Shown here: positions 1-9,119 of the stretch, piece by piece
Layout of the letters: each line of letters begins with the position of its first letter
How positions within the stretch are numbered: position 1 is the first letter of the stretch
From: Ruminococcus sp.
GTDB lineage: Bacteria; Bacillota; Clostridia; Oscillospirales; Ruminococcaceae
Assembly: GCA_017534835.1 (NCBI GenBank)
Contig: JAFXVT010000067.1
Location: 55,188-119,187, forward strand
DNA length: 64,000 bases
Direction of reading: 5' to 3'
Translations under genes and position numbers: made by a program
Notes under the pieces: model-generated
Told to the model about the DNA's origin: nothing
Databases searched by the model: none
Seen by the model: only the letters and a program-made list of their open reading frames with translations

Positions 1-95
1 TTGCTGTCGATGCAAGCAGCTCGCTCGAAACGGACGGTATAAAGGATAAGGCTAAAATGGCGGCGTTTACAAACGCTGTCAGACGGAAAGGATGA
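1..95 (+). CDS. trpF: Phosphoribosylanthranilate isomerase, C-terminal end only
   Basis: Only the last 30 or so codons are present; the reading frame enters from the left edge and ends at a TGA at 93-95. The peptide [18 protein letters not shown] matches the conserved C-terminal VD-SSG-E-G-KD signature of TrpF, which isomerises phosphoribosylanthranilate in tryptophan synthesis. It lies directly upstream of trpB and trpA, as expected for a trp operon. The start lies outside the window. Confidence 0.8.
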   Translation, partial: AVDASSSLETDGIKDKAKMAAFTNAVRRKG

Positions 96-100
96 TAGAA

Positions 101-1291
101 ATGTCAGATAAAAAGGGACGCTTCGGCGTACACGGCGGTCAGTACATTCCAGAGACGCTGATGAACGCCGTTATCGAGCTCGAAAAGGAATACGAGCACT
201 ACAGGAACGACCCCGATTTTGTCCGCGAGCTCGACGATCTGCTCAGCAGATACGCCGGCAGACCCTCGCTGCTCTACTATGCGGATAAGCTCACAAAAAC
301 GCTCGGCGGTGCGAAGATATACCTCAAGCGCGAGGACCTCAACCACACAGGCTCGCACAAGATCAACAACGTTCTCGGACAGGCGCTCCTCGCAAAGAAA
401 ATGGGCAAGACCCGTCTCATCGCCGAGACCGGCGCTGGTCAGCACGGCGTAGCTACGGCAACTGCCGCTGCCCTTCTCGGAATGGAGTGCGTCGTATTTA
501 TGGGCGAGGAGGATACGAAGCGTCAGGCGCTGAACGTCTACCGTATGCGCCTTCTCGGTGCTAAGGTCGTGCCTGTGACGAGCGGAACGGCTACGCTCAA
601 GGACGCTGTTTCCGAGGCGATGCGCGAGTGGACCACACGTATCGATGACACTCATTACTGCCTCGGCTCAGTGATGGGTCCGCACCCGTTCCCGACGATA
701 GTACGCGATTTTCAGGCTGTTATCTCGAAGGAAGCACGTGAGCAGATACTCGAATACGAGGGCAGGCTCCCCGATGCTGTCATTGCCTGCGTCGGCGGAG
801 GCTCGAACGCTATCGGCAGCTTCTACAACTTCATCGGTGACGAGGGTGTGCGTCTCATCGGCTGTGAGGCGGCAGGAAGAGGCATCGACACATTCGAGAC
901 TGCCGCTACAGTGAACACCGGAAGGCTCGGTATCTTCCACGGTATGAAGAGCTATTTCTGCCAGGACGAATTCGGTCAGATCGCGCCTGTTTACTCTATC
1001 TCGGCAGGTCTCGACTATCCCGGCGTCGGTCCGGAGCACGCTTATCTCCACGACATCGGACGTGCCGAGTACGTGCCTGTTACGGATGACGAGGCAGTTG
1101 ACGCATTTGAGTTCCTTTCGCGGACAGAGGGCATTATCCCGGCGATCGAGTCCGCACACGCCATTGCATACGCGATGAAGCTCGCTCCGACAATGGACAA
1201 GGACAAGATCATAATCGTTACGGTATCGGGCAGGGGTGACAAGGACTGCGCCGCTATCGCACGCTACAGAGGGGAGGATATATATGAGTGA
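101..1291 (+). CDS. trpB: Tryptophan synthase beta chain
   Basis: TrpB condenses indole with L-serine using PLP, in an alpha2-beta2 complex with TrpA. The 396-aa protein has the family's usual length. It contains HKINN with the PLP-binding Lys87, the GAGQHG loop, and the phosphate-binding [11 protein letters not shown] start at 92 would overlap the trpF stop, but GGAAAGG at 85-91 is correctly spaced for the ATG at 101, so the shorter form is preferred. The 3' end overlaps trpA by 8 bases, so the two subunits are probably translationally coupled. Confidence 0.97.
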   Translation: MSDKKGRFGVHGGQYIPETLMNAVIELEKEYEHYRNDPDFVRELDDLLSRYAGRPSLLYYADKLTKTLGGAKIYLKREDLNHTGSHKINNVLGQALLAKKMGKTRLIAETGAGQHGVATATAAALLGMECVVFMGEEDTKRQALNVYRMRLLGAKVVPVTSGTATLKDAVSEAMREWTTRIDDTHYCLGSVMGPHPFPTIVRDFQAVISKEAREQILEYEGRLPDAVIACVGGGSNAIGSFYNFIGDEGVRLIGCEAAGRGIDTFETAATVNTGRLGIFHGMKSYFCQDEFGQIAPVYSISAGLDYPGVGPEHAYLHDIGRAEYVPVTDDEAVDAFEFLSRTEGIIPAIESAHAIAYAMKLAPTMDKDKIIIVTVSGRGDKDCAAIARYRGEDIYE

Positions 1292-2054
1292 TATTGCAAG
1301 TGCTTTCAGCCGCGGAAAGGCTTTTATCCCATTCATAACCTGCGGTGACCCGGACCTTGAAACAACAGGGCGGATAGTACGCGAGATGGCAGCAAAGGGC
1401 GCTGACCTCATCGAGCTCGGTATTCCCTTCTCAGACCCGACAGCAGAGGGTCCCGTCATTCAGGCAGCGAATATCCGCGCCCTTTCCGGCGGAGTCACGA
1501 CGGATAAGATATTCGATTTTGTGGCAGAGCTGCGACGTGATGTGAAGATACCGCTCGTATTTATGACCTATGCGAACGTCGTTTTCTCTTATGACCCCGA
1601 GCGCTTTATGGCGCGCTGCTGTGAGACGGGCGTCGGCGGGATCATAATCCCCGACCTCCCCTTCGAGGAAAAGGACGAATTCCAGCCGGTCTGCCGTCAG
1701 TACGGCGTCGACCTCATCTCGCTCATCGCTCCGACATCCGCCGACCGTATCGCAATGATAGCGAAGGAGGCTGAGGGCTTCATCTACATCGTATCGAGCC
1801 TCGGAGTAACGGGAATGCGCTCGGAGATAACCACTGATATTTCTGCGATAGTCAGTGTTATCCGCGAGAATATGAGCGTTCCGTGCGCAGTCGGCTTCGG
1901 CATCTCGACTCCGGAGCAGGCAGCAAAGATGTCATCTTTTGCAGACGGCGTCATCGTCGGCTCTGCGATCGTGAAGCAGATAGCTGAGCACGGAAGGGAT
2001 TCCGCTGCTCCCGTCGGCGAATTCACCGCTAAGATGAAAGCTGCTGTCATATGA
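1284..2054 (+). CDS. trpA: Tryptophan synthase alpha chain
   Basis: TrpA cleaves indole-3-glycerol phosphate and channels indole to TrpB. The 256-aa protein has the TIM-barrel landmarks ELGIPFSDP with the catalytic Glu and the phosphate-binding GFGIS near the C-terminus. The segment normally written SDPLADGP reads SDPTAEGP, so Glu replaces the second catalytic Asp; this acidic substitution occurs in part of the family and is not evidence of inactivation. The start at 1284 follows GGGGAGGA and overlaps the trpB stop. It is the last gene of the trp cluster and is followed by a hairpin terminator. Confidence 0.96.
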   Translation: MSDIASAFSRGKAFIPFITCGDPDLETTGRIVREMAAKGADLIELGIPFSDPTAEGPVIQAANIRALSGGVTTDKIFDFVAELRRDVKIPLVFMTYANVVFSYDPERFMARCCETGVGGIIIPDLPFEEKDEFQPVCRQYGVDLISLIAPTSADRIAMIAKEAEGFIYIVSSLGVTGMRSEITTDISAIVSVIRENMSVPCAVGFGISTPEQAAKMSSFADGVIVGSAIVKQIAEHGRDSAAPVGEFTAKMKAAVI

Positions 2055-2097
2055 TAAAGCATAGCGTGTACACACTTGAATAATAGTAAAAAAGCAA

Positions 2098-2137
2098 AAG
2101 GCTGCATGACCTGTCAGGACGTGCAGCCTTCTTTTGT
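2098..2137. terminator. Bidirectional terminator between trpA and the converging radical SAM gene
   Basis: The arms AAGGCTGCA (2098-2106) and TGCAGCCTT (2122-2130) form a 9-bp stem. It is flanked by A-rich sequence on the left and CTTTTGT on the right, so it can serve both converging genes. Confidence 0.8.
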
Positions 2138-2140
2138 ATA

Positions 2141-3079
2141 TCAGAGCGTATAAAGCCTTCCCTGCCATGTATCGAGCTCCGCAAGGCGCTTGTCGATACC
2201 GCCGAGCACAGCTATCTTGTCTGTGCTCCATTCAGGCGCGATGAGCTTGCGTTTGTCGCCGTCGCCGGTGATACGCTCGATGACGGTCTCGGGCGGAAGC
2301 AGCTCAAGCTGACGGACTATGACATTGATGTACTCTTCACGGCTGAGGAGCGGCACATTTCCCTTTGCGTATTCGTCCGCGAGCCGGGTACCGCGTATTA
2401 CGTGGAGCATTTGCAGTTTAACTCCGTCAGGCGCGAGGAGAGCGGTCTGACGGGCAGTTTCAGCCATCATTTCCGGAGTCTCGCCGGGCAGACCGTCGAT
2501 TATATGGAGACAGGTGCGTATGCCGCGGCTTTTGAGCTTATTATAGCCGTTTACGAACTCTTCGTGCGTACAGCAGCGGTTTATGTATCTGATAGTTTCT
2601 TCGTGTACGCTCTGCATACCGAGCTCGACGGTCAGAGCTGTTTGTCTGTTCAGCTCGGAGAGAAGGTCAAGTACATCATCGGGGAGGCAGTCGGCGCGGG
2701 TGCCGATAGATATGCCCTTCACGAACGGATAGCTGAGCGCTGAGAAGTATATCGTTCTGAGCTTCTCAACGGGAGCGTAAGTGTTCGTATTTGCCTGAAA
2801 ATAGACGATTACGGGTACATCTCCGTGCTTTGCGGAAATGCGTCCGTACTCCTTTTGCAGCTGAGCCGAAGTGTCGATACTGCTGTCGGTGAAATAGCCG
2901 CTTCCGCCGTCGCAGAATATACAGCCGCTGACACCCTTGCTGCCGTCGATATTCGGGCAGGAGAATCCGCAGCCGATAACGGCTTTGTACAGCTTTTCGC
3001 CGTAAACAGTGCGGAAATAGTAGTTGAGCGTATGATAGCGCTTGTTGTCGAGGGAGTAGGGGAAAGGGCTCCTGCTCAC
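2141..3079 (-). CDS. Radical SAM protein, YhcC/TIGR01212 type
   Basis: This is a 312-aa member of the TIGR01212 radical SAM family, whose substrate is unknown. The N-terminal region has DNKRYHTLNYY and a cluster motif with cysteines spaced C-x11-C-x2-C (CPNIDG ... GCIFC), typical of this family and different from the usual CxxxCxxC. Downstream are YFQANTNTYAP and the RADCLPD and ELGMQS blocks. An ATG 30 bases upstream is possible, but AAGGAGGTG lies 7 bases before the GTG at 3079, so GTG is chosen. It converges on trpA and shares its terminator. Confidence 0.85.
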   Translation of the reverse strand: MSRSPFPYSLDNKRYHTLNYYFRTVYGEKLYKAVIGCGFSCPNIDGSKGVSGCIFCDGGSGYFTDSSIDTSAQLQKEYGRISAKHGDVPVIVYFQANTNTYAPVEKLRTIYFSALSYPFVKGISIGTRADCLPDDVLDLLSELNRQTALTVELGMQSVHEETIRYINRCCTHEEFVNGYNKLKSRGIRTCLHIIDGLPGETPEMMAETARQTALLAPDGVKLQMLHVIRGTRLADEYAKGNVPLLSREEYINVIVRQLELLPPETVIERITGDGDKRKLIAPEWSTDKIAVLGGIDKRLAELDTWQGRLYTL

Positions 3080-3203
3080 GTCTCGCACCTCCTTATCACA
3101 TAGTGTCAATACTGATTATATTACAGGACCGCGGAAAAAGCAAGTGGATAGGAAGTAATTTTTGCCGCTCTGCCGCCATATCATAAATGTGGAGGGGAGA
3201 GCG

Positions 3204-4721
3204 ATGATGAAAAGCAGAATGATACGCGACACAGCGCTGCTGACGCTTATGCAGCTTGCGCTCGATTCGGCAGCACTGCTGCTGAACGTCTTTATAACAC
3301 GCGAGATAGGGACCTCAGCGATAGGGATATTCTCGCTTATGGGGTCATTTCTCGGACTTGCCGGCATACTCTCGAACGGCAATGCTTTCCTGTGTATGAG
3401 CAGGCTCATTTCCGAAGAGATAGGCAAAAGCGGCGGTTCACCCGTGAAGGTGCTGTTTCACGGGCTAAAGCTGTGCCTGATAATGAGTGCGGGAGTATCG
3501 CTCCTGACCGTGCTTGCAGCCGAACCGCTGAGCAGCCGTTTTTTCAGTGGAGCAGAGGTGTCCGGTGCAGTTAAGCTGATGCCGTTCGCGCTTGTTTCCG
3601 GAGCTGCTGCGAGCTGCTTCAAGGGATACTTCAATGCGTGCAGGAGAGCGTCATCGGCAGCTGTCGGGGATATTTTCGAGTTCGCGGTAAAAGCAGCAGT
3701 TATGGTCGCGCTGACACTTATGCAGCCGGTACATACCGAAGCGACGGTCTGCCGGATAATGATAACATCGATAATCGCCGGGAATATCAGCTCGCTCGCA
3801 TTTATGCTCGCAATGTTCATAAGGCATCGTCCGGCACGCACCGGGAAAGCCTCGCTCACATTCGGCGGTTACGTCGCCGCAGCCGTACCGATAATGGGAG
3901 GCGGGATACTCACAGCAGCTCTCGGAAGTGCGAACGACGCACTGATACCTGTATGTCTGCGGCAGTACGGCGACTCTCAGGAGCAGGCGCTGAGCCTTTT
4001 CGGCATATTCGAGGCGATAGTTATCCCGACGCTGTTCTTTCCGTCGGTCGTGCTTTGCTCGATGTCGGGAATGATTGTGAGCGAATCCGCAAGAGCCGCC
4101 GCCGCCGGCAACCGCGAGCGCATACAGAGCCTTACATCGCGCCTTATCGAATACACGATGATATATGCGGTGTTCGCATCGGCAGTGCTGCTGAGATTCG
4201 GCGGAACTATCGGTGAGCTCCTCGGCGGAGGAAGTCTCGCAGGCGGACTCATTTCCGTGATAGCGCCTGTCGTTCCGTTCATTTATATGGAGATAGTGCT
4301 TGAGGCGCTCATCAAGGGAATGGGACTTCAGGGCTTTTCCTCACTCAACTACCTTGCCGAGTACGTCATACGCATCGCGGCTGTATTGATACTTGTTCCG
4401 GTCATCGGCTTCTGGGGGATAGCTGTTTCGTATTACGCGAGCAATGTGTTCGGCAATATATCGCGGCTCGTGAAGATACTCAGGCATACGGGAGTCCGGT
4501 TCAGACCGGTCAGGATGCTGCTCTCTCCGGTATTTTACGCAGCGCTTACCTGCTTCACGTCCGAGCTTCTGTGCAGACCTCTCGGGCTTCGAGATTCGGG
4601 AGCGGCGTATATGACGGTCTGCACCGTATTGTGGCTCATCGGGTACGGAGCTGTTTTTGGTCTGTTGGTCATTTTTGGAGTGAAGGAGACGAAAAAAGTA
4701 AATTCATTTGTGCTAAATTAA
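3204..4721 (+). CDS. SpoVB/MATE-like polysaccharide or lipid flippase
   Basis: This 505-aa integral membrane protein has about 14 hydrophobic segments and belongs to the MVF/polysaccharide-biosynthesis superfamily that includes SpoVB and MurJ. The N-terminal pattern (TREIGTSAIGIFSLM, then FLCMSRLISEE) resembles SpoVB-like proteins of Clostridia. Such proteins flip lipid-linked glycan precursors, but the substrate here cannot be read from sequence. The ATG at 3204 follows GGAGGGGAG with good spacing; the upstream in-frame ATG at 3162 lacks a ribosome site. No sporulation genes are adjacent, so a SpoVB role is only inferred. Confidence 0.75.
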   Translation: MMKSRMIRDTALLTLMQLALDSAALLLNVFITREIGTSAIGIFSLMGSFLGLAGILSNGNAFLCMSRLISEEIGKSGGSPVKVLFHGLKLCLIMSAGVSLLTVLAAEPLSSRFFSGAEVSGAVKLMPFALVSGAAASCFKGYFNACRRASSAAVGDIFEFAVKAAVMVALTLMQPVHTEATVCRIMITSIIAGNISSLAFMLAMFIRHRPARTGKASLTFGGYVAAAVPIMGGGILTAALGSANDALIPVCLRQYGDSQEQALSLFGIFEAIVIPTLFFPSVVLCSMSGMIVSESARAAAAGNRERIQSLTSRLIEYTMIYAVFASAVLLRFGGTIGELLGGGSLAGGLISVIAPVVPFIYMEIVLEALIKGMGLQGFSSLNYLAEYVIRIAAVLILVPVIGFWGIAVSYYASNVFGNISRLVKILRHTGVRFRPVRMLLSPVFYAALTCFTSELLCRPLGLRDSGAAYMTVCTVLWLIGYGAVFGLLVIFGVKETKKVNSFVLN

Positions 4722-4772
4722 CAAATATTGACACGTGAAGTGATATGATATGTAGAAAAAGAATCGAAAGTA

Positions 4773-4801
4773 TTGCAATTTATTAACATTTGATATATAA
4801 T
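4773..4801 (+). promoter_or_regulatory. Sigma-A type promoter of the EF-G-like gene
   Basis: TTGCAA (4773-4778) and TATAAT (4796-4801) are separated by exactly 17 bases. The untranslated leader of about 80 bases contains a small GTAGTT/AACTAC hairpin near 4810. Confidence 0.75.
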
Positions 4802-4885
4802 TACTCTTGTAGTTGTATAAACTACACATATTACATACTGCAATGGTGCAGTGCGTTCATTATCTAACCGGAGGAGAAAACCAAG

Positions 4886-6967
4886 ATGAAAGACTATGAT
4901 GTATCCAAAATAAGAAATATTGCACTCGCCGGACACAACGGCTCCGGTAAGACGTCGCTCGCAGAGGCTCTGCTGTACAAAGCAGGCGCAAACGACCGTC
5001 TCGGAAAAACTACTGACGGAACAACTGTATGCGACTACGACCCCGAAGAGATAAAGAGAGTCATTTCGATAAGCACATCACTTGCTGCTTTCGATTACAG
5101 CGGCTACAAGATAAATCTGCTCGATACTCCCGGTCTGTTCGACTTTGCTGCCGAGATGACCGAGGGCGTTCGTGCTTCCGATACAGTTCTTATCACAGTT
5201 TCTGCAAAATCAGGCGTAAAGGTAGGCACAAGAAAGGCTTACGACGAGGCTGTCAAGCAGGGCAAGTCCAAGATGTTCGTTGTCACCAAGATTGACGACA
5301 AGGACGCTAACTTCTTCAATGTCCTCACCGACCTCAAGACCGTATTCGGACCTACAGTATGCCCCGTTGTTGTACCCGTTATCAGCGGCGGACAGATAGT
5401 TTCCTTCGTGAATCTCATCGAGATGAAGGCTTACAAGTACGACGGCAAGGGCAACGCTGTTGAGACAGAAATGCCTACAGCTGAGATCTCCGAGAAGTTT
5501 GAGTACCGTATCGAAGGACTCGTTGCAGCCGTTTCCGAGGCTGTTGCAGAGACCTCCGATGAGCTTATGGAGAAGTTCTTCGAGGGCGAGCCCTTTACAC
5601 AGAAGGAGCTCATCGACGGTATCCACGACGGTATGAACAGAGGTATCATCACACCTGTTGTGTGCACCTCCGCACTTGACCTCTCGGGTATAGATATGCT
5701 CCTCAAGGAGTTCGAGCTCCTGCTTCCCTCACCGGCAGAGGTATTCTCAGGCGAGGCTTACACTCCATCGAAGGACGTTGTTGAGATCTCGTGCTCTGAG
5801 AGCGATCCGCTTTCCGCATACGTATTCAAGACAGTTGCTGACCCGTTCGTCGGCAAGATGTCATTCATAAGAGTAATGTCCGGCAAGCTCAAGGCTAACA
5901 GCGAGGCTGTTAATTCCGCTACCGGCAACAACGAGAAGATAGGCAAGCTCTGCACTCTCCTCGGCAAGAAGCAGACAGAAGTTCCCTGCGCAGCAGCAGG
6001 CGACATCGTTGTTGCTTCCAAGATAACAGCAAATACAGGTGATACTCTCTCTGATGTATCACGCATCGTTGAGTTCGCACCTATGGAATTCCCTCGCCCC
6101 TGCTATTCGATGGCTGTAAAGTCAAAGTCTCAGGGCGACGAGGCAAAGGTGTCCGCAGGTATGCAGCGTATAACAGAGGAAGATCCCTCGCTCGCTTATA
6201 CTCAGGACGAGAACACCAAGGAAATGATACTCAGCGGTCTCGGCGAGCAGCACATCGAGGTCGCAGCTGCCAAGCTCAAGGGCAAGTTCGGTGTTGACGT
6301 TGCACTTTCAGTTCCGAAGATAGCTTATAAGGAGACTATCCGCAAGAAGGTCAAGGTCCAGGGCAGACACAAGAAGCAGTCCGGCGGACACGGTCAGTTC
6401 GGTGACGTATGGATAGAGTTCGAGCCCTGCGTAAGCGATACGCTCGTATTCGAGGAGCGCGTATTCGGCGGAGCAGTTCCGAAGAACTACTTCCCGGCTG
6501 TACAGAAGGGACTCGAAGAATCCGTAAAGAAGGGCGTCCTCGCAGGCTGTCCCGTTGTCGGACTCAAGGCTATCCTCGTCGACGGTTCGTATCACCCCGT
6601 TGATTCTTCGGAAATGGCATTCAAGACAGCCGCTTCCATCGCATACAAGGAAGGTCTCCGTCAGGCAGACCCCGTAATGCTCGAGCCTATCGGCGAGCTC
6701 AAGGTTACAGCTCCCGATGAGAATACCGGTGATATTATGGGCGAGCTCAACAAGCGCCGCGGACGTGTTCTCGGTATGGAGCCTGTTTCTCACGGTATCA
6801 CACAGATAATCGCTGAGGTGCCTGCAAGAGAGATGCACGATTTCGCAATGTATCTCCGTCAGACAACAAGAGGTATGGGCAGCTTCACATTTGATTTCGT
6901 AAGATATGAGCAGCTTCCCGCAAACCTTCTCACAGAGGTCATCTCATCAGTAAGCGCTGACGAATAA
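4886..6967 (+). CDS. Elongation factor G-like translational GTPase
   Basis: The 693-aa protein has the full EF-G domain order: GTPase domain, beta barrel, two alpha/beta domains and the domain-IV segment near residues 480-610. The P-loop is GHNGSGKT (16-23). Switch II is DTPGLF from residue 80, with Leu84 where classical EF-G has the catalytic His of DTPGH. The G4 motif is TKID (134-137) rather than NKxD. Such changes are typical of the EF-G-like (FusA2-type) paralogues of Bacillota, so this is unlikely to be the main EF-G. It is not next to rpsL, rpsG or tuf, unlike canonical fusA. Start chosen from CCGGAGGAG. Confidence 0.85.
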   Translation: MKDYDVSKIRNIALAGHNGSGKTSLAEALLYKAGANDRLGKTTDGTTVCDYDPEEIKRVISISTSLAAFDYSGYKINLLDTPGLFDFAAEMTEGVRASDTVLITVSAKSGVKVGTRKAYDEAVKQGKSKMFVVTKIDDKDANFFNVLTDLKTVFGPTVCPVVVPVISGGQIVSFVNLIEMKAYKYDGKGNAVETEMPTAEISEKFEYRIEGLVAAVSEAVAETSDELMEKFFEGEPFTQKELIDGIHDGMNRGIITPVVCTSALDLSGIDMLLKEFELLLPSPAEVFSGEAYTPSKDVVEISCSESDPLSAYVFKTVADPFVGKMSFIRVMSGKLKANSEAVNSATGNNEKIGKLCTLLGKKQTEVPCAAAGDIVVASKITANTGDTLSDVSRIVEFAPMEFPRPCYSMAVKSKSQGDEAKVSAGMQRITEEDPSLAYTQDENTKEMILSGLGEQHIEVAAAKLKGKFGVDVALSVPKIAYKETIRKKVKVQGRHKKQSGGHGQFGDVWIEFEPCVSDTLVFEERVFGGAVPKNYFPAVQKGLEESVKKGVLAGCPVVGLKAILVDGSYHPVDSSEMAFKTAASIAYKEGLRQADPVMLEPIGELKVTAPDENTGDIMGELNKRRGRVLGMEPVSHGITQIIAEVPAREMHDFAMYLRQTTRGMGSFTFDFVRYEQLPANLLTEVISSVSADE

Positions 6968-6983
6968 CAGCAATAATACTGAA

Positions 6984-7031
6984 AAATACCATAGTATCAC
7001 CGGCAAAGTCAGAGGTACTATGGTATTTCTG
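6984..7031 (+). terminator. Rho-independent terminator of the EF-G-like gene
   Basis: AAATACCATAGTA (6984-6996) pairs perfectly with TACTATGGTATTT (7016-7028), followed by CTGTTTT. The stem is 13 bp. Confidence 0.8.
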
Positions 7032-7050
7032 TTTTCAGAGGTATATCACG

Positions 7051-7088
7051 AAAAAAGCCCCGGGGCGGTCCAGATACCGCTCCGGGGC
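7051..7088 (-). terminator. Rho-independent terminator of ilvE
   Basis: On the minus strand, GCCCCGG... pairs with ...CCGGGGC across 7057-7087 and is followed by a run of six T (7051-7056 complement). It lies just past the ilvE stop. Confidence 0.8.
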
Positions 7089-7109
7089 ATACATTTACTG
7101 TGTTAAAGA

Positions 7110-8177
7110 TCACTCAACGGGAACGATCCAGCCGAACTTGTCTTCGATCTTGCCCCACTGGATACCTGTCATAGTATCGTAGAGCATCTGAGAGATCTTG
7201 CCGATCTTGTTGTCGTTGATCTCCATTACCTTATCGCCCCACTTGAGGTGACCAACAGGGGAGATAACAGCAGCAGTACCTGTACCGAATACCTCGTTGA
7301 GCTTGCCTGCGTCGTAAGCATCAGCGATCTCCTGTATGTCGATACGTCTCTCCTCTACCTCGAGACCCATGCTCTTGCATACCTCGATAGCGGACTTTCT
7401 TGTGATACCGGGGAGGATAGAGCCCTGAAGCATAGGAGTTACGACCTTGCCGTCGATAACGAAGAAGATGTTCATTGCGCCGACTTCCTCGATGTACTTC
7501 TGCTCAACGCCGTCGAGCCAGAGTACCTGTGAGTAGTTCTGCTTGTGAGCCTCGTCCTGACCGATAAGAGAAGCAGCATAGTTGCCGCCTGTCTTGGCGA
7601 ATCCCATACCGCCTCTTACAGCGCGGACATACTTGCTCTCAACGTAGATGTTTACGGGGTTGAGACCGCTCTCATAGTAAGCGCCGGAGGGTGAAAGGAT
7701 GATAATGAAGAGGTAGTGCTCGCCGGGCTTAACGCCGAGGAACGGGTCAACAGCGATGATGAACGGACGGATATAGAGTGACTCGCCTTCCTTTGAGGGT
7801 ACCCAGTCCTTCTCGACTTTGATGAGCTCCATAAGGCACTGCATACCGAGCTCTTCGGGAAGCTCCGGGATAACGAGTCTTTCGTTTGATTTGTTGAGTC
7901 TCTTGAAGTTCTCCTGAGGACGGAAGAGCTGTACCTTGCCGTCAGCAGTGCGGTAAGCCTTCAGACCCTCGAAAACCTCCTGACCGTAGTGGTATCACAT
8001 AGCGGCAGGTGAGAGACCGATCTCGCCATAGGGCTTGATCTCGGGATCGTGCCAGCCCTGACCCTCATCATAGGGCATAACGAGCATATAATCGGTGAAG
8101 ATGTGACCGAAGCCGAGCTTGTCGCCGGGCTGCGGCTTAGCCTTGAGAGATGCTGCTTTTGTGAATTTGATTTCCAT
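7110..8177 (-). pseudogene. ilvE: Branched-chain amino acid aminotransferase with one in-frame TGA
   Basis: IlvE is a PLP enzyme that transaminates Leu, Ile and Val. The reading frame is continuous for 355 codons, the usual length of this BCAT class, except for a TGA at 7997-7995 (codon 61). The peptide before it ends LSPAAM and the one after begins [15 protein letters not shown], a conserved block that normally reads PAAM-x-[FL]HYGQE. There is no frameshift. The PLP Lys region ([15 protein letters not shown]) and the [12 protein letters not shown] loop are intact. The interrupted position is commonly Cys or Val in relatives, so TGC/TGT to TGA is a possible single change. It may be a true nonsense mutation, an assembly error, or read through. 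Start at 8177 follows AAGAAGG; an ATG at 8186 is also possible. Confidence 0.8.
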
Positions 8178-8240
8178 TGCATTCAACCTTCTTTGATAAA
8201 TTTTCCGCGCACATCATTGAGCTGCGGAATAATGTTAAGC

Positions 8241-8372
8241 TTAGTTAGCGGAGAAGTATTTCTTCTCGTAGATCTTCTTGCAGACGACGACAGTCGCTGC
8301 TGCCGCAGCTCCTACTGCCACTACAGCGCTCGTCACCGAGACAGCAAGTATTATTTTTGTCTTCTTATCCAT
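8241..8372 (-). CDS. Small single-pass membrane protein, 43 aa
   Basis: The gene starts at ATG 8372 with a strong upstream AAGGAGGAAT on the minus strand and ends with TAA at 8241-8243. The peptide begins MDKKTKIILAVSV, has one Ala/Val-rich hydrophobic segment (about residues 7-30), and ends with a positively charged KKIYEKKYFSAN tail. No family was recognised. It lies between ilvE and the radical SAM gene. The ribosome site and membrane-peptide composition favour a real gene. Confidence 0.65.
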   Translation of the reverse strand: MDKKTKIILAVSVTSAVVAVGAAAAATVVVCKKIYEKKYFSAN

Positions 8373-8504
8373 AGTGATTCCTCCTTGATAGAGTCGAGGA
8401 CAATTGCTAAAGATAATTATACCATATTTTGTGATACTTTTCTATAGCAAAGTACTAAAAAATCTTACAAAAAACGCTGTTTATATTTGTAGCATCTGAC
8501 GATG

Positions 8505-9119
8505 TCAGTCATCGAATGTGCGTATACGGAGCGTAGCTCCGAGGCTTTCGCAGACGGCACGTGAGGCGTCTATCTGCTCCTGAGGGATAACGTCCACGAT
8601 CGACATAATGACCTCGGCATTGCCGTTTTTTACGCAGTCGGAGGTGAATGACTGCATCGCCTCCCACGCATTATCGAATTTCGGACGTGTCACAGCCATA
8701 TATTCGTCCTTAGTGCCGGCGTTGAGGCTGACGGATACAGTGTCCATAGCCTTGCAGAGCTCGGCGGCAACGCTCCTGCCGTTGATGAGGTCGCCGAGAC
8801 CGTTCGTATTTATGCGGAGCTTCGGACATTCCGGAAGCATTCTGAGTGCCTTTGCGACAATGACGACATCGCTGATACGTTCTGTAGGTTCGCCGTAGCC
8901 GCAGAATACTATCTCATCGTACTTGGCAAGGTCACGCTTGGCGAGGTCATCGAATATCTCACACAGCGAAGGCTCATGCTCGAGCCACAGCGGATCCGAG
9001 CCGTAAGCGCCGTCCGCGTGGGTGCGTATGCAGAATGTGCAGGCACAGGGGCATTTGTTCGTAAGGTTTATGTAGAGGTTGTTTCCGACCTCGTAGGAAA
9101 TGGTCATAGCTTTTTTCAT
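8505..9119 (-). CDS. Radical SAM protein, TatD-associated type
   Basis: The 204-aa protein has the radical SAM cluster motif CPCACTFC (CxxxCxxC) near residue 24, then FCGYGEPTER and the RINTNGLG strand, all typical SAM-binding elements. The overall pattern (short, starting ISYEVGNNLYINLTNKC) matches the TatD-linked radical SAM family TIGR04038. Substrate unknown. Its start overlaps the stop of the upstream lipoprotein gene by 4 bases (ATGA), so it belongs to the alr operon. A tatD gene is present, but about 4 kb away and on the other strand. Confidence 0.8.
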   Translation of the reverse strand: MKKAMTISYEVGNNLYINLTNKCPCACTFCIRTHADGAYGSDPLWLEHEPSLCEIFDDLAKRDLAKYDEIVFCGYGEPTERISDVVIVAKALRMLPECPKLRINTNGLGDLINGRSVAAELCKAMDTVSVSLNAGTKDEYMAVTRPKFDNAWEAMQSFTSDCVKNGNAEVIMSIVDVIPQEQIDASRAVCESLGATLRIRTFDD

